DNA of 64,000 nucleotides, from the NCBI GenBank assembly GCA_947456625.1, contig CANGQJ010000007.1, positions 1 through 64,000 on the forward strand. Reading direction: 5' to 3'. The notes under the pieces were generated by a model. It did no database searches and was not told the origin of the DNA. It saw nothing but the letters and a program-made list of their open reading frames with translations. The translations under genes and the position numbers were made by a program. This DNA comes from Bacteroidota bacterium (GTDB taxonomy: Bacteria > Bacteroidota > Bacteroidia > Chitinophagales > Chitinophagaceae). This document shows positions 53,080-62,881 of this stretch, piece by piece; position 1 is the first letter of the stretch; every line of letters starts with the position of its first letter.

Positions 53080-55110
53080 TTAATCTGGCTTTTTGCCATC
53101 TAAGAAGGTATTGATAGTAGATATCTGCGTTTTGTTATTATCATCCTGCTCTACAGTATACTTGCTATAATAGTTTTCTACAGAAGCCAATGTATTTCCA
53201 AACAAATCCATATTTCTTCTAACATAAGCAGGCACTTCATCAAATTCTGCACTTGGATCATTGCCATTGCCAATATTAAATGAAAGGTTTCTTAATTTCT
53301 GTATACGCTCTCTAACTTTTCTTCTTTGCTCTTCTGAATCATCCAAAGGCATGTCATAGTTTTGAGCAACTTTATTTGTCTCAGCTTTAATTTGACCAAG
53401 TGATTCTTCACGCATTACCAATTGCATTGTTGGCTCTTCTTCAACTGCAACTCTAAATGAAGATTCAAAAGTTTCTGCAGGGACAACAATTGCTTCAACA
53501 ACTGGAACAGCATTGGCAACAACTGGCTCAATAATGTCAGCTATTTCTTCGTTTTCTACAACCTGCTCAGTTACCTGATTAAAAACTGGTTGTTCGTCAT
53601 TAGCATAAATATTGGTAGGCTTATTTAAAACAAAAAACTCTTTGGTTTCAGCAACCTCGTTTTGAGTTTCAATAATCTGGTCTTGTATTTCGGTTAATTC
53701 ATAAGGAGCATCGCTTTGTTCTAATTCTGGAATAGAAACAAATACATTGTTCATTTCTAACGCTGCTTCGGTATGTAATGTTGGCGTTAAATTTAAAGTT
53801 TCAATTGTTTCTGCTGCTTGCACTGTTAAGTCTGCAAATTCTTGTGCATCCTCAAATTTTTCTGCTTCAAACACTTCTGATTGTATTTCATTTGCAGCTA
53901 CTAATGCTTCTTCTGTTTCATTTATTTCAAACGAAAACTGAATTGGCTCCTCACTTGTAATGTCTAAGACCAATTCATTAGTTGGTACTGATTCAACAAC
54001 AGTTTCATTTTGAACCAATGTATCTTGAACAGGGGCAGCTGGCGTTGCTTCGGGCATTGCAGGAGCATCGGTTGCTAAAGTCATTACTATTTTTTCCGCT
54101 ACCGGTAATGCTTCTTTTTTTACATCATCTTTTTTAAATGGATCCTTTCCTTCAAAGCCTGTAGCAATTAAAGTAATACCAATTTTTTCTCCCAAAGTAT
54201 CATCATAACCACTTCCCATAATTACGTCGCTGTTTTCTCCAGTGCGCTCACGCAAAATAGTACTAATTGTTTCTAACTCATCCATGCTACATTCAAAATC
54301 ACCTTCGGCACTATTGATATTTAATAAAATCCATTTTGCACCCTTAATATCATTATCGTTTAATAACGGCGAATTCAATGCTTCTTCAATTGCTCTTTGA
54401 GCTCTGTTTTCTCCCTCAACTTCGGCCTTGCCTAAAATTGCAACACCACCATTTTTCATTACGGTACAAACGTCTGCAAAGTCTACAATAATATGACCAC
54501 GGCTGTTAATTACATCCGTGATACATTTAGCAGCTGTTGCTAAAACATTATCGGCCTTTGTGAATGCCTCTTTCATTTTTAAATTACCATATTGAACGCG
54601 TAGTTTATCGTTTGAGATCACTAACAAAGTATCAACCAATGGCTTGAGTTGGTTAATTCCATCCTCGGCTTGTTTTTGACGACGAGGACCTTCAAAACCA
54701 AATGGAGTGGTTACAATTCCTACCGTTAAAATGCCCAAATCTTTACAAATTTTGGCAATAATTGGAGCGCCACCTGTGCCAGTACCACCACCCATACCAA
54801 CAGTGATAAATGCCATTTTGGTATTTACCTCTAATATTTTTTTGATTTCCTCCAAAGACTCCTCCGTTGCTAATTTCCCAACCGAAGGGTCCGCGCCAGC
54901 TCCTAAACCCTGCGTTAAATGGGGGCCTAATTGAATTTTATTAGGCACAGGGCTTTGCTCAATTGCTTTGGAATCGGTATTACATATGATAAAATCTACA
55001 CCTTCGATATCTTGATGAAACATGAAATTTACGGCATTGCTACCGCCGCCACCAACGCCTAGGACCTTGATGATGGATGATTTTTGCTTTGGCAAGTCAA
55101 ATTGAATCAT
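53080..55110 (-). CDS. ftsZ: Cell-division tubulin FtsZ, long-tailed form
   Basis: GTPase that forms the division ring. The N-terminal about 320 residues are canonical: GVGGGGSNAVNFM, the tubulin signature GMGGGTGTGGAP, and the NDKLR and NVLATAAKCITDVI helices with the T7-loop region. A very long acidic linker (about residues 330-600, rich in Glu, Val, Ala, Pro) follows. The conserved C-terminal peptide DEVPAYVRR lies at residues 624-632, not at the end; 44 more residues follow. At 676 residues it is nearly twice the length of E. coli FtsZ, though long FtsZ tails are usual in Bacteroidota. It is the last gene of the division cluster and follows ftsA by 104 bases. Confidence 0.97.
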   Translation of the reverse strand: MIQFDLPKQKSSIIKVLGVGGGGSNAVNFMFHQDIEGVDFIICNTDSKAIEQSPVPNKIQLGPHLTQGLGAGADPSVGKLATEESLEEIKKILEVNTKMAFITVGMGGGTGTGGAPIIAKICKDLGILTVGIVTTPFGFEGPRRQKQAEDGINQLKPLVDTLLVISNDKLRVQYGNLKMKEAFTKADNVLATAAKCITDVINSRGHIIVDFADVCTVMKNGGVAILGKAEVEGENRAQRAIEEALNSPLLNDNDIKGAKWILLNINSAEGDFECSMDELETISTILRERTGENSDVIMGSGYDDTLGEKIGITLIATGFEGKDPFKKDDVKKEALPVAEKIVMTLATDAPAMPEATPAAPVQDTLVQNETVVESVPTNELVLDITSEEPIQFSFEINETEEALVAANEIQSEVFEAEKFEDAQEFADLTVQAAETIETLNLTPTLHTEAALEMNNVFVSIPELEQSDAPYELTEIQDQIIETQNEVAETKEFFVLNKPTNIYANDEQPVFNQVTEQVVENEEIADIIEPVVANAVPVVEAIVVPAETFESSFRVAVEEEPTMQLVMREESLGQIKAETNKVAQNYDMPLDDSEEQRRKVRERIQKLRNLSFNIGNGNDPSAEFDEVPAYVRRNMDLFGNTLASVENYYSKYTVEQDDNNKTQISTINTFLDGKKPD

Positions 55111-55214
55111 TCTTTTGTTTTTAAATGGGTTAGTTAGTAGGTAGTTAGTATAGTCGAAATTACTCTATTTATAAAAATTAGGTTAGATATTTTTATAACA
55201 TATTGTGGGTAATT

Positions 55215-56615
55215 TTATTTCAATAATTTGTCATCGTCTTCACTAAAAATTTCAATCAAATTGGTTTTGAAACGATCCCAGAATTTTGACTTTCTTTCCG
55301 CTATCACTTTAGCACTAATTTCGGTTTCGGCCGTTTGACTTACTTTCGTTTTTTGTGGAGCTTGCTGTGCAAATTGTGCAGCAGGAATAGTTAATTCCTT
55401 AGGTACTTCCACTTTCTTAAAGTTACTTTCAAACACTTTATAATTTTGCTCGTAATCGTTGTAACCTTTTAGGATTAAACCAATACAAGTAGAATACATT
55501 GGCTTCTTTAATTCATCAATATGATTTGGTGCTAAATGCTCGTTAGGCAAGCCCACTCTAGCATTCAAGCCAGTTGTATATTCTGTTAATTGAATTAAGT
55601 GCTTTAATTGAGAACCTCCACCAGTTAAAATAATACCACCATTTAAAAGTCTACTATCAAGGCCAACTTGCTTTAAATGATAAGTAACAAAATCTAAAAT
55701 TTCACTCATTCTAGCTTGAATAATTCCAGCTAAGCTTTTTACGCTAATTTCTTTTGCAGGCATTCCTTTTAAACCAGGAATAGTAATGTACTGATTTGAA
55801 TTTGCTTCATTTGCTAAAGCACTTCCAAACTGTACCTTCATTGCCTCTGCTTGACTTTTTAACACGCCCAATCCTAAACGGATATCATGCGTAATATTTT
55901 CACCACCAAATGGGATTACTGCAGTATGTTTTAAAATACCATCGTAAAATACGGCAAGGTCACTGGTACCACCACCAATATCCAAAATAGCAACTCCTGC
56001 TTCTAAATCCACATCACTCATTACCGCACTAGCCGATGCCAAAGGTTGTAATACTAAATCCTTAGTTCTTAAACCACTTCTTTCCACCGAGCGATTAATG
56101 TTTCTGATGGCATTTCTGTCTCCTGTTAATATTAAAAAATTAGCCCCCACTTTCACCCCATTCACACCTACCGGCTCTTTAACATTGGGATTATTGTCCA
56201 CATAAAACTCTTGAGGGATCACGTCTATAATTTGATCTCCTGCAGGAATAAATGTCTTCTTTTGATTGTTAATTAACTGCTCAATTTCCCATGCTTGGAT
56301 TTCATTTTCAGCATCCTGCCTTACCATGTCACCTCGTGTTTGTAAACTCTTAATATGGTGACCAGCAATACCAACATAAACTTCGTTGATATCTAAGCCT
56401 GGATTGCTTTTTTGGCAATTTTCCAATGCTTGTTGGATGGCCTTAATGGTTTGATCAATGTTTAATACTTGACCATGTTGTACCCCATTGCTATTGGCAC
56501 GGCCAAATCCTAAAATCTCTAATTTACCGAACTCATTTTTGCGACCTGCAATTGCTGCAATTTTGGTAGTTCCAATGTCTAAACCTACAATTATAGGGGA
56601 ATCGTTTTGACTCAT
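55215..56615 (-). CDS. ftsA: Cell-division protein FtsA
   Basis: Actin-like ATPase that ties FtsZ filaments to the membrane. The 466-residue protein shows PHOSPHATE-1 motif GLDIGTTKIAAIAG, phosphate-2 VAILDIGGGTSDLAVF and the adenosine motif GIILTGGGSQLKHL. The extra 1C domain lies between them. It ends in a linker and a short amphipathic helix (KFWDRFKTNLIEIFSEDDDKLLK in part) typical of membrane anchoring. It lies 21 bases after ftsQ. The gap to ftsZ (104 bases) is the largest within the cluster, so ftsZ may also have its own promoter. Confidence 0.96.
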   Translation of the reverse strand: MSQNDSPIIVGLDIGTTKIAAIAGRKNEFGKLEILGFGRANSNGVQHGQVLNIDQTIKAIQQALENCQKSNPGLDINEVYVGIAGHHIKSLQTRGDMVRQDAENEIQAWEIEQLINNQKKTFIPAGDQIIDVIPQEFYVDNNPNVKEPVGVNGVKVGANFLILTGDRNAIRNINRSVERSGLRTKDLVLQPLASASAVMSDVDLEAGVAILDIGGGTSDLAVFYDGILKHTAVIPFGGENITHDIRLGLGVLKSQAEAMKVQFGSALANEANSNQYITIPGLKGMPAKEISVKSLAGIIQARMSEILDFVTYHLKQVGLDSRLLNGGIILTGGGSQLKHLIQLTEYTTGLNARVGLPNEHLAPNHIDELKKPMYSTCIGLILKGYNDYEQNYKVFESNFKKVEVPKELTIPAAQFAQQAPQKTKVSQTAETEISAKVIAERKSKFWDRFKTNLIEIFSEDDDKLLK

Positions 56616-56636
56616 TTTTTATAGTTTTTTAGTTGT

Positions 56637-57725
56637 TTAGTTGTTGTTCGAAGTTGTTTTTTTGGGCATTTCTGCCTTGGCCGACTTCTTCTCTACATTT
56701 AACGTTTTATTGTTTGATTTATTGTTTATTTTTTTAACGAATACTATGCTTTTTTGCTTAACTATTTTTTTAGGGGCCGCCCTTGATGCAATTGGTGTTT
56801 TTGAAGGCGTCACCACCTTCACAATACTATCTATTTTGGGTTTATTTTCCACCATTACTGGCTTAGCCAATTTAGAGGAATCGGCAATTGAAACCGAATC
56901 GGCCATAGCTTCCATTTGTATAAATGGCATTGCACCAGGCGCATATTTGATAGGAAACATCCCCTTTTTTAATGCGACCACTTGGTGGTCAAATCTTAAA
57001 TCCAATACCTGGTATGCATTAATGCCCGATGGTACCCAAACTTTTTTATAAAATGTAAATAGCCTGTTAAGTTTGTCTGTTAAATGTTCTACCGAACCAA
57101 ACAAAACAGTATGGTCCCCAATAGTTGGTGTCATTTCAAAATCACCATTTGGTTCAATATTTACTTGTGCCATTTGAGCCAAAAAGAAACTATCCTTTTG
57201 AACTGTTAGTGCAAAACCTAAAACATCATTTAACAATACACTGTCTGGTTTTGATAAATTTTCTTGATCCGAGGGGAATCCAGTAAATACCGGGAGCCTC
57301 ATTACCGACAACTGTCTTAGCGGAAGCCTTTGTGCAGTTTTATCTATGTAAAATGAGTTTCCAGAAACAGTAAATATCCTTGCAACTGGAATTCTTTGTT
57401 CAATTTTTACTTGTAATTCCTGTTGGTTATTAAAGTAAATATTAGCATGCTCCACCCACTTTATTGCCTCCAAAGATTTTTCAATGTTAATTAAGTTAAT
57501 ACTACCCACCGGAGTGCCCACGCGAATACCTTGTTCATTTAAATATTGTAAAATTTCCTTTTCATCCATAAATAAATAACCGGTGGTATTTCCTGTTAAT
57601 TCAATTTGTATAGCTGTACATTTTTTTACAAACTTAGCATTCCAAGCATACACAAATAGGACTATTAAACCTATTGCCGCAATGGACCAAAGCACCCGCA
57701 CTAATATGATTTGCCAACGCTTCAT
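56637..57725 (-). CDS. ftsQ: Cell-division protein FtsQ
   Basis: Bitopic divisome protein: a short cytoplasmic start, a membrane helix (about residues 8-27) and a periplasmic POTRA and beta domain. The start EILQYLNEQGIRVGTPVGSINLINIEKSLEAIKWVEHANIYF is the POTRA-type block. A C-terminal tail of about 80 residues, rich in Lys, Ser, Asn and Pro (from about residue 280), is longer than in E. coli FtsQ. The ATG overlaps the murC stop by one base (TAATG), so translation is coupled. Confidence 0.9.
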   Translation of the reverse strand: MKRWQIILVRVLWSIAAIGLIVLFVYAWNAKFVKKCTAIQIELTGNTTGYLFMDEKEILQYLNEQGIRVGTPVGSINLINIEKSLEAIKWVEHANIYFNNQQELQVKIEQRIPVARIFTVSGNSFYIDKTAQRLPLRQLSVMRLPVFTGFPSDQENLSKPDSVLLNDVLGFALTVQKDSFFLAQMAQVNIEPNGDFEMTPTIGDHTVLFGSVEHLTDKLNRLFTFYKKVWVPSGINAYQVLDLRFDHQVVALKKGMFPIKYAPGAMPFIQMEAMADSVSIADSSKLAKPVMVENKPKIDSIVKVVTPSKTPIASRAAPKKIVKQKSIVFVKKINNKSNNKTLNVEKKSAKAEMPKKTTSNNN

Positions 57726-59086
57726 TATAATTTGCTAAATATTTCTTGAACTTGATTAATACAAACATCTATATCTCCCGCCCCTGCCATCACAATTAAT
57801 TTTTCATTTGTTGTAGCAGCCCACTGCATTAAAGCATCCTTACTCATTACTTGTTTGTTGGTAAGTTGCATTCCGTTTAATAGCATATCACTGCTTACTC
57901 CAGGGATAGGCAATTCTCTTGCAGGATAAATAGGTAATAAAATAACTTGGTCTGCTTTATCCAATACTTCCATAAATCCTTTTGCCTGATCCTGTGTTCT
58001 GCTATATAAGTGTGGTTGAAAAACAAGCGTCATTTTTTCGTTAGGATATAAACTTCTCACTCCACTTATTAAGGCATTTAATTCCTCTGGATGATGAGCA
58101 TAGTCGTCGATTAAAACTTTATTACTTGTTTTAAGCTTGTATTCAAATCTGCGTTTTACACCTTTAAAAGCAGCAACAGCATTTATAATTTTCTCATCTG
58201 AAATGCCTAATCTAAGAGCAATTGCAATGGCCGCTGTTGCATTTTCAACATTGTGCAAACCTCCCATATTCAAAACAACATTTTTTAAAACACCGGCATT
58301 ATGAACCAAATCAAAATGATAAGCACCATCTACCACTTTTAAATTGGCCGTATGATAGGTAGCATTATCCATATTAAAGCCATAGGTATGCACTGTTTTG
58401 CCGCTATGATGTACTGGAAATTCAGTACCCATTTTTTGAATTAAAAGACCTCCACTTTTTATTTTGTCGGTAAATTGACCAAAGGCTTTTAATACTTCCT
58501 CCGGTGTACCATAAATATCCAAATGATCTGGATCTACTGCTGTAACCACCGCAATATTAGGTGCCAATTTTAAAAAACTACGATCATATTCATCGGCTTC
58601 TACCACTACCACATTGTTTTCATGGCTCCAAAAATTTGTATCATAATTGGAAGCAATCCCGCCTAAAAAAGCATTACATCCATATTCCGAATGTCTTAAT
58701 ATATGAGCAGTCATGGAAGTGGTAGTTGTTTTGCCATGCGTACCTGCAATAGCAATCGTAAATGCATTTTCAGTAATCCAATTTAACACATCACTTCTTT
58801 TAACAACATTATAACCGTTGTTTTTGCAATAATTTAATTCACTATGATCGGCAGGAACAGCGGGTGTATATACTACTATTGTTGCCTGCTTATCTATTTT
58901 TTCTATATTATCATCAAAGTGAATTTGAATTCCTTCTCGCTCTAAATCTGCAGTTAAAACAGTAGGTGTTTTATCATATCCAGAAACAGTAACACCTTGC
59001 GTATTAAAGTATCTAGCAAGTGCGCTCATACCTATGCCTCCTATTCCAATAAAATAAATGTTTTTGATATTTGTTAACGGATTCAT
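57725..59086 (-). CDS. murC: UDP-N-acetylmuramate--L-alanine ligase (MurC)
   Basis: Adds L-Ala to UDP-MurNAc in the cytoplasm, using ATP. The 453-residue protein shows an N-terminal Rossmann loop (IYFIGIGGIGMSALARYF) and the ATP loop AGTHGKTTTTSMTAHIL. EADEYDRSFL and the HLDIYGTPEE metal region follow, and the C-terminal domain has LIDDYAHHPEELNALI. It lies between murG (10 bases) and ftsQ (one-base overlap). No ddl or murB gene is inserted here, unlike in E. coli. Confidence 0.97.
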   Translation of the reverse strand: MNPLTNIKNIYFIGIGGIGMSALARYFNTQGVTVSGYDKTPTVLTADLEREGIQIHFDDNIEKIDKQATIVVYTPAVPADHSELNYCKNNGYNVVKRSDVLNWITENAFTIAIAGTHGKTTTTSMTAHILRHSEYGCNAFLGGIASNYDTNFWSHENNVVVVEADEYDRSFLKLAPNIAVVTAVDPDHLDIYGTPEEVLKAFGQFTDKIKSGGLLIQKMGTEFPVHHSGKTVHTYGFNMDNATYHTANLKVVDGAYHFDLVHNAGVLKNVVLNMGGLHNVENATAAIAIALRLGISDEKIINAVAAFKGVKRRFEYKLKTSNKVLIDDYAHHPEELNALISGVRSLYPNEKMTLVFQPHLYSRTQDQAKGFMEVLDKADQVILLPIYPARELPIPGVSSDMLLNGMQLTNKQVMSKDALMQWAATTNEKLIVMAGAGDIDVCINQVQEIFSKL

Positions 59087-59096
59087 GTAAACTTAT

Positions 59097-60209
59097 TTAT
59101 ATAACGTTATGTTGATTTACTTCTTCAATAATATGGTTTGCAATAATTTTGTCAGCATCAAGCCATGCAAATGATTTTATTTTATGTTTCATCTCATTGG
59201 CTACATTTTCATCCAGTGTTAAATTGGAGATAGCATTAAATAAATTAATACCCACCTCCTTGTCCTTTACAATTAAAGCTGCACCTTCCTTTACAAGTGA
59301 CATGGCATTATATGTTTGATGATCCTCGGCAGCAAAAGGGTAAGGAACAAAAATGCATGGCTTACCGGTAATGCAAATTTCAGCCACTGCCATTGCACCA
59401 GACCTACTAATTACAAAATCGGCTCCAGTATATGCAGCACTCATATCGTCTATAAACGCACTAATAAAAATATTTGAATAATTAGCTGCTGCTTTTACAT
59501 ATACATTGGCGTTTGGTTTTCCGGTTTGCCAAATAAGTTGAATATTTAAAGTAGCAAGTTTATCTAGGTTGTCATTTATTGCTTTATTAATAGAAGCTGC
59601 ACCCAAACTACCTCCAATAATTAATATTGTTTTTCTACTTGGCAACAGTCCAAATTTTAAAAGTGCTGTTTCTTTGGTATAAGGTGTTTCAATTATATTC
59701 TTTCTAACAGGATTGCCGGTAATAATTATTTTTTCAGCAGGAAAAAATTTATCCATTGCTTTGGTCCCTGTGAAAATAGTAGTTGCGTTTTTACCAAGCC
59801 ACTGATTTGACTTACCTGCAAAAGCATTAGCCTCATGTATAAATGTGGGTATATTTTGTGTTTGAGCATATTTCAAAACTGGGAAACTTGAATAGCCCCC
59901 CACCCCAAAAACCGCATTTGGCTTGAATTTTTTAAATATACTTTTTACCTGAAAAAAACTTTTTAAAAGCTTAAAAGGAAGGTTCCAGTTTTTTAATAAA
60001 TGAGTTCTATTAAACCCAGCAATTGTTAAACCTATAATATCATAGCCTGCTTGAGGCACTTTTTCCATTTCCATTTTACCAGAAGCACCTACAAATAAAA
60101 TAGCCGCATTGGGATCTAATTGCTGAATAGCTTGCGCTACTGCTATGGCTGGGAAAATGTGTCCTCCAGTTCCGCCTCCGGCAATAATTAAGCGTAGTTG
60201 TTTAGACAT
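59097..60209 (-). CDS. murG: UDP-N-acetylglucosamine transferase MurG
   Basis: Adds GlcNAc to lipid I to make lipid II at the inner face of the membrane. The 370-residue GT-B glycosyltransferase has the family's glycine-rich loops GGGTGGHIFPAIAVAQ and GVGGYSSFPVL, and IIGGSLGAASINKAI. The UDP-binding region FVISRSGAMAVAEICITGKPCIFVPYPFAAEDHQ follows. Its start overlaps the ftsW stop by 8 bases. Confidence 0.97.
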   Translation of the reverse strand: MSKQLRLIIAGGGTGGHIFPAIAVAQAIQQLDPNAAILFVGASGKMEMEKVPQAGYDIIGLTIAGFNRTHLLKNWNLPFKLLKSFFQVKSIFKKFKPNAVFGVGGYSSFPVLKYAQTQNIPTFIHEANAFAGKSNQWLGKNATTIFTGTKAMDKFFPAEKIIITGNPVRKNIIETPYTKETALLKFGLLPSRKTILIIGGSLGAASINKAINDNLDKLATLNIQLIWQTGKPNANVYVKAAANYSNIFISAFIDDMSAAYTGADFVISRSGAMAVAEICITGKPCIFVPYPFAAEDHQTYNAMSLVKEGAALIVKDKEVGINLFNAISNLTLDENVANEMKHKIKSFAWLDADKIIANHIIEEVNQHNVI

Positions 60210-61536
60210 TACTTGTACTTAAATTATTAGATAAATTATTTGTTTCTTGTTCTGGAATTTCAATATCGGTTTCCTCAGGTGCTTTTCCTTCTAATTGCTC
60301 TACGTTTCGTGCAACACTTAAAATAAGGCCAATTGAACAACAAGTAAAAATAAAGGAGCTTCCTCCCATACTCACAAGTGGTAAGGTTACCCCAGTTACT
60401 GGAACCAGATTTACATTCACAGCCATATTTGCAATAGCTTGAATAATTAATGTGAAACTTAATCCAAGTGCCAAAAATGCACCAAAGGCATAGGGACATC
60501 TTCTAAATATTCGAATGCATCTAAATAAAAATACTAAGTAAACAAACATAATAAAAGCACCTCCTATTAAACCATATTCTTCAATGATGATAGAATATAT
60601 AAAGTCGTTATAAGCCTGCGGTAAAAAGTTTCTTTGTCTACTATTACCAGGCCCTAGTCCAAAAACAATACCTCCATTTGCAATTGCAATTTTTGCTTGT
60701 TGCACTTGATAAGGAACTTCTTTTTCATTGGGATACATAAAATCTTGAATTCTATTAACCCAGGTATTAAAACGTACAAATATTTTTGCTTTTTCGGCAA
60801 CCACAGGCTTGTCCTCATAAGATGTTTCTACTTTTCCTGTTTTATGTGTTGCTATTGCAACACTCACTATAATTAATACTGGAATCATTGCAATTGCAAT
60901 AGTAAGTGCAATATGTTTTAAACTAACCCGTCCAATAAACATTAATAAAAGTGATGTAGCCCCCGTTAATAATGCATTTGATAAATTGGCTGGCATAATT
61001 AATGCACAGGTAAGAAAAACAGGAATGATTACGGGTAAGAACCCTTTTTTAAAGTCCTTTATAACCTCCTGCTTTTTACTTAATGTTCTTGAAATAAACA
61101 TAAATAAAGCCAACTTTGCTAAATCACTTGTTTGAAAAGTTAAGTGAATTATTGGCAATTTGATCCACCTGCTTCCATCATTAATTTTTGCACCAAAAAA
61201 TAATGTGTACACTAATAATGGTAATGATATCGCATATAAGATAGATGCAATTCTTGAAAACATGGTATAATTAATACGGTGTAGTCCAAAAATGAGCACC
61301 AAACCAACCATGGTAAATCCAAGTTGTTTAAATAAAAACTTACTAGTATTTCCACCAAGAGATTTATAAGCCAAAGATCCAGTAGCACTATACACCACTA
61401 ATATAGACACCAGCGACAATACAATTACTAACCCCCAAATGTATTTGTCACCTCTGGTTCTTTGATCTAAGTGTTCCCTAACCCCACTTATGGTGGGCAT
61501 TTGTGAAAACAGATTATCGCTCTCTTGATTAAACAT
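60202..61536 (-). CDS. ftsW: Lipid II polymerase / cell-division protein FtsW
   Basis: SEDS-family glycosyltransferase for septal peptidoglycan, 444 residues. About ten membrane helices are visible. SEDS hallmarks include NDGSRWIKLPIIHLTFQTSDLAKLALFMFI and the GLGPGNSRQRNFLPQAYNDFIYSIIIEEYGLIGG block with its conserved Gln and Glu. VNLVPVTGVTLPLVSMGGSSF is near the end. The cytoplasmic loop of about 65 residues (THKTGKVETSYEDKPVVAEKAKIFVRFNTWVNRIQDFMYPNEKE) is prominent. It overlaps murG by 8 bases and follows murD by 2. RodA shares this fold, but the location marks it as FtsW. Confidence 0.95.
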   Translation of the reverse strand: MFNQESDNLFSQMPTISGVREHLDQRTRGDKYIWGLVIVLSLVSILVVYSATGSLAYKSLGGNTSKFLFKQLGFTMVGLVLIFGLHRINYTMFSRIASILYAISLPLLVYTLFFGAKINDGSRWIKLPIIHLTFQTSDLAKLALFMFISRTLSKKQEVIKDFKKGFLPVIIPVFLTCALIMPANLSNALLTGATSLLLMFIGRVSLKHIALTIAIAMIPVLIIVSVAIATHKTGKVETSYEDKPVVAEKAKIFVRFNTWVNRIQDFMYPNEKEVPYQVQQAKIAIANGGIVFGLGPGNSRQRNFLPQAYNDFIYSIIIEEYGLIGGAFIMFVYLVFLFRCIRIFRRCPYAFGAFLALGLSFTLIIQAIANMAVNVNLVPVTGVTLPLVSMGGSSFIFTCCSIGLILSVARNVEQLEGKAPEETDIEIPEQETNNLSNNLSTSNV

Positions 61537-61538
61537 TT

Positions 61539-62879
61539 TTATAATTCTTTTACAGAAGCTTTAAATTGACGACCTCTATCTTCATAGTTTTTAAATAAAT
61601 CAAAACTTGCACAAGCTGGGCTTAACAAAACAACATCCCCTTTTTCGGCAAGCTTAAAGGACTCGGTAACTGCTTTTTTAGCAGTATCCGCTTCCACAAT
61701 AACCGGAACTATATCCTTAAAGAATTCAATAATTTTTTTATTGTCGGTACCCATACAAACAATTGCTTTTACTTTTTCTTTTACAAGCTCTGCAACTAAA
61801 GTATAGTCATTGCCTTTATCAACACCACCTATAACAAGCACAGTTGGCTTTTGCATACTTTCAAGCGCATACCAAGTACTGTTCACATTGGTAGCTTTAC
61901 TGTCGTTAATAAAGTCTACGCCGCGAACCGTTGCAACAAATTCCATTCTATGTTCTAGATTGTGAAAATTGCTTACCGCTTCACGAATTTTTTCCTTCCT
62001 TATTCCTAAGGTAGAAGCTGCAATGCTTGCAGCCATTGTGTTATAAGCATTATGTTTTCCTTTTAAAGCAAAATCATAAATGCTCATTGTTACACGTTCT
62101 TCTTGGATTTTTAACATCATTTGATCGTTTTTGATGTAGCCTCCTTTTTTTACTTCTTGTTTCATAGAAAATGGTAGTGGGTTAGTATTAGTAGTTAGTA
62201 GTTCTAAATTTTTTACGATCACTTCGTCATCAATACAATAAATAAAGTAATCGTTAGCAGTTTGGTTTTCAATAATTCTAAATTTGCTTTTTACATATCT
62301 TGAAAACTCATAGTTGTACCTGTCTAAATGATCCTCTGTTATATTTAATAAAATAGCAATATCTGGTTTGAAGTACTTGATGTCATCTAATTGGAAAGAG
62401 CTTACTTCAATTACATATAAGGACTTTGGATCTACTGCTATTTGTCTTGCAAAAGAAAAACCAATATTCCCAACCATCGCAACATCCTGCTCCGCAATTT
62501 GACAAATATGAAACAATAAGGAAGTTGTAGTTGTTTTTCCATTGCTTCCTGTTATTGCAGCAATTTTTGCATTACCCTTATATCTGTATCCAAACTCTAT
62601 TTCACTTACTACTGAAATTCCTTTTTCACGAATTGCTTTTACCAATTCATTTTTATCAGGAATGCCTGGACTTTTCATAACCTCATCGGCAGCTAAAATT
62701 CGCTCAACGCTATGTGAGCCTGATTCAAATTCAATGTTATTGTCTTCCAACTCTTTTTGGAAATTTGGCTTAATAGCACCAGCATCCGATACAAAAACTT
62801 CGTACCCTTTTTGCTTAGCTAGTAAAGCAGTTCCTATTCCGCTTTCCCCTGCACCTAATATGACTAATTTCTTTGCCAA
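61539..62879 (-). CDS. murD: UDP-N-acetylmuramoylalanine--D-glutamate ligase (MurD)
   Basis: Adds D-Glu to UDP-MurNAc-L-Ala. The 446-residue protein shows the N-terminal nucleotide-sugar loop LVILGAGESGIGTALLAKQKG and the ATP loop ITGSNGKTTTTSLLFHI. The metal region is NITEDHLDRYNYEF, with HRMEFV, NDSKATNVNSTWYAL and the closing LLSPACASFDLFKNYEDRG. The start codon is TTG (62879), 2 bases after the mraY stop; the mraY reading frame runs up to it, so expression probably depends on translation of mraY. Confidence 0.96.
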   Translation of the reverse strand: MAKKLVILGAGESGIGTALLAKQKGYEVFVSDAGAIKPNFQKELEDNNIEFESGSHSVERILAADEVMKSPGIPDKNELVKAIREKGISVVSEIEFGYRYKGNAKIAAITGSNGKTTTTSLLFHICQIAEQDVAMVGNIGFSFARQIAVDPKSLYVIEVSSFQLDDIKYFKPDIAILLNITEDHLDRYNYEFSRYVKSKFRIIENQTANDYFIYCIDDEVIVKNLELLTTNTNPLPFSMKQEVKKGGYIKNDQMMLKIQEERVTMSIYDFALKGKHNAYNTMAASIAASTLGIRKEKIREAVSNFHNLEHRMEFVATVRGVDFINDSKATNVNSTWYALESMQKPTVLVIGGVDKGNDYTLVAELVKEKVKAIVCMGTDNKKIIEFFKDIVPVIVEADTAKKAVTESFKLAEKGDVVLLSPACASFDLFKNYEDRGRQFKASVKEL

Positions 62880-62881
62880 GA

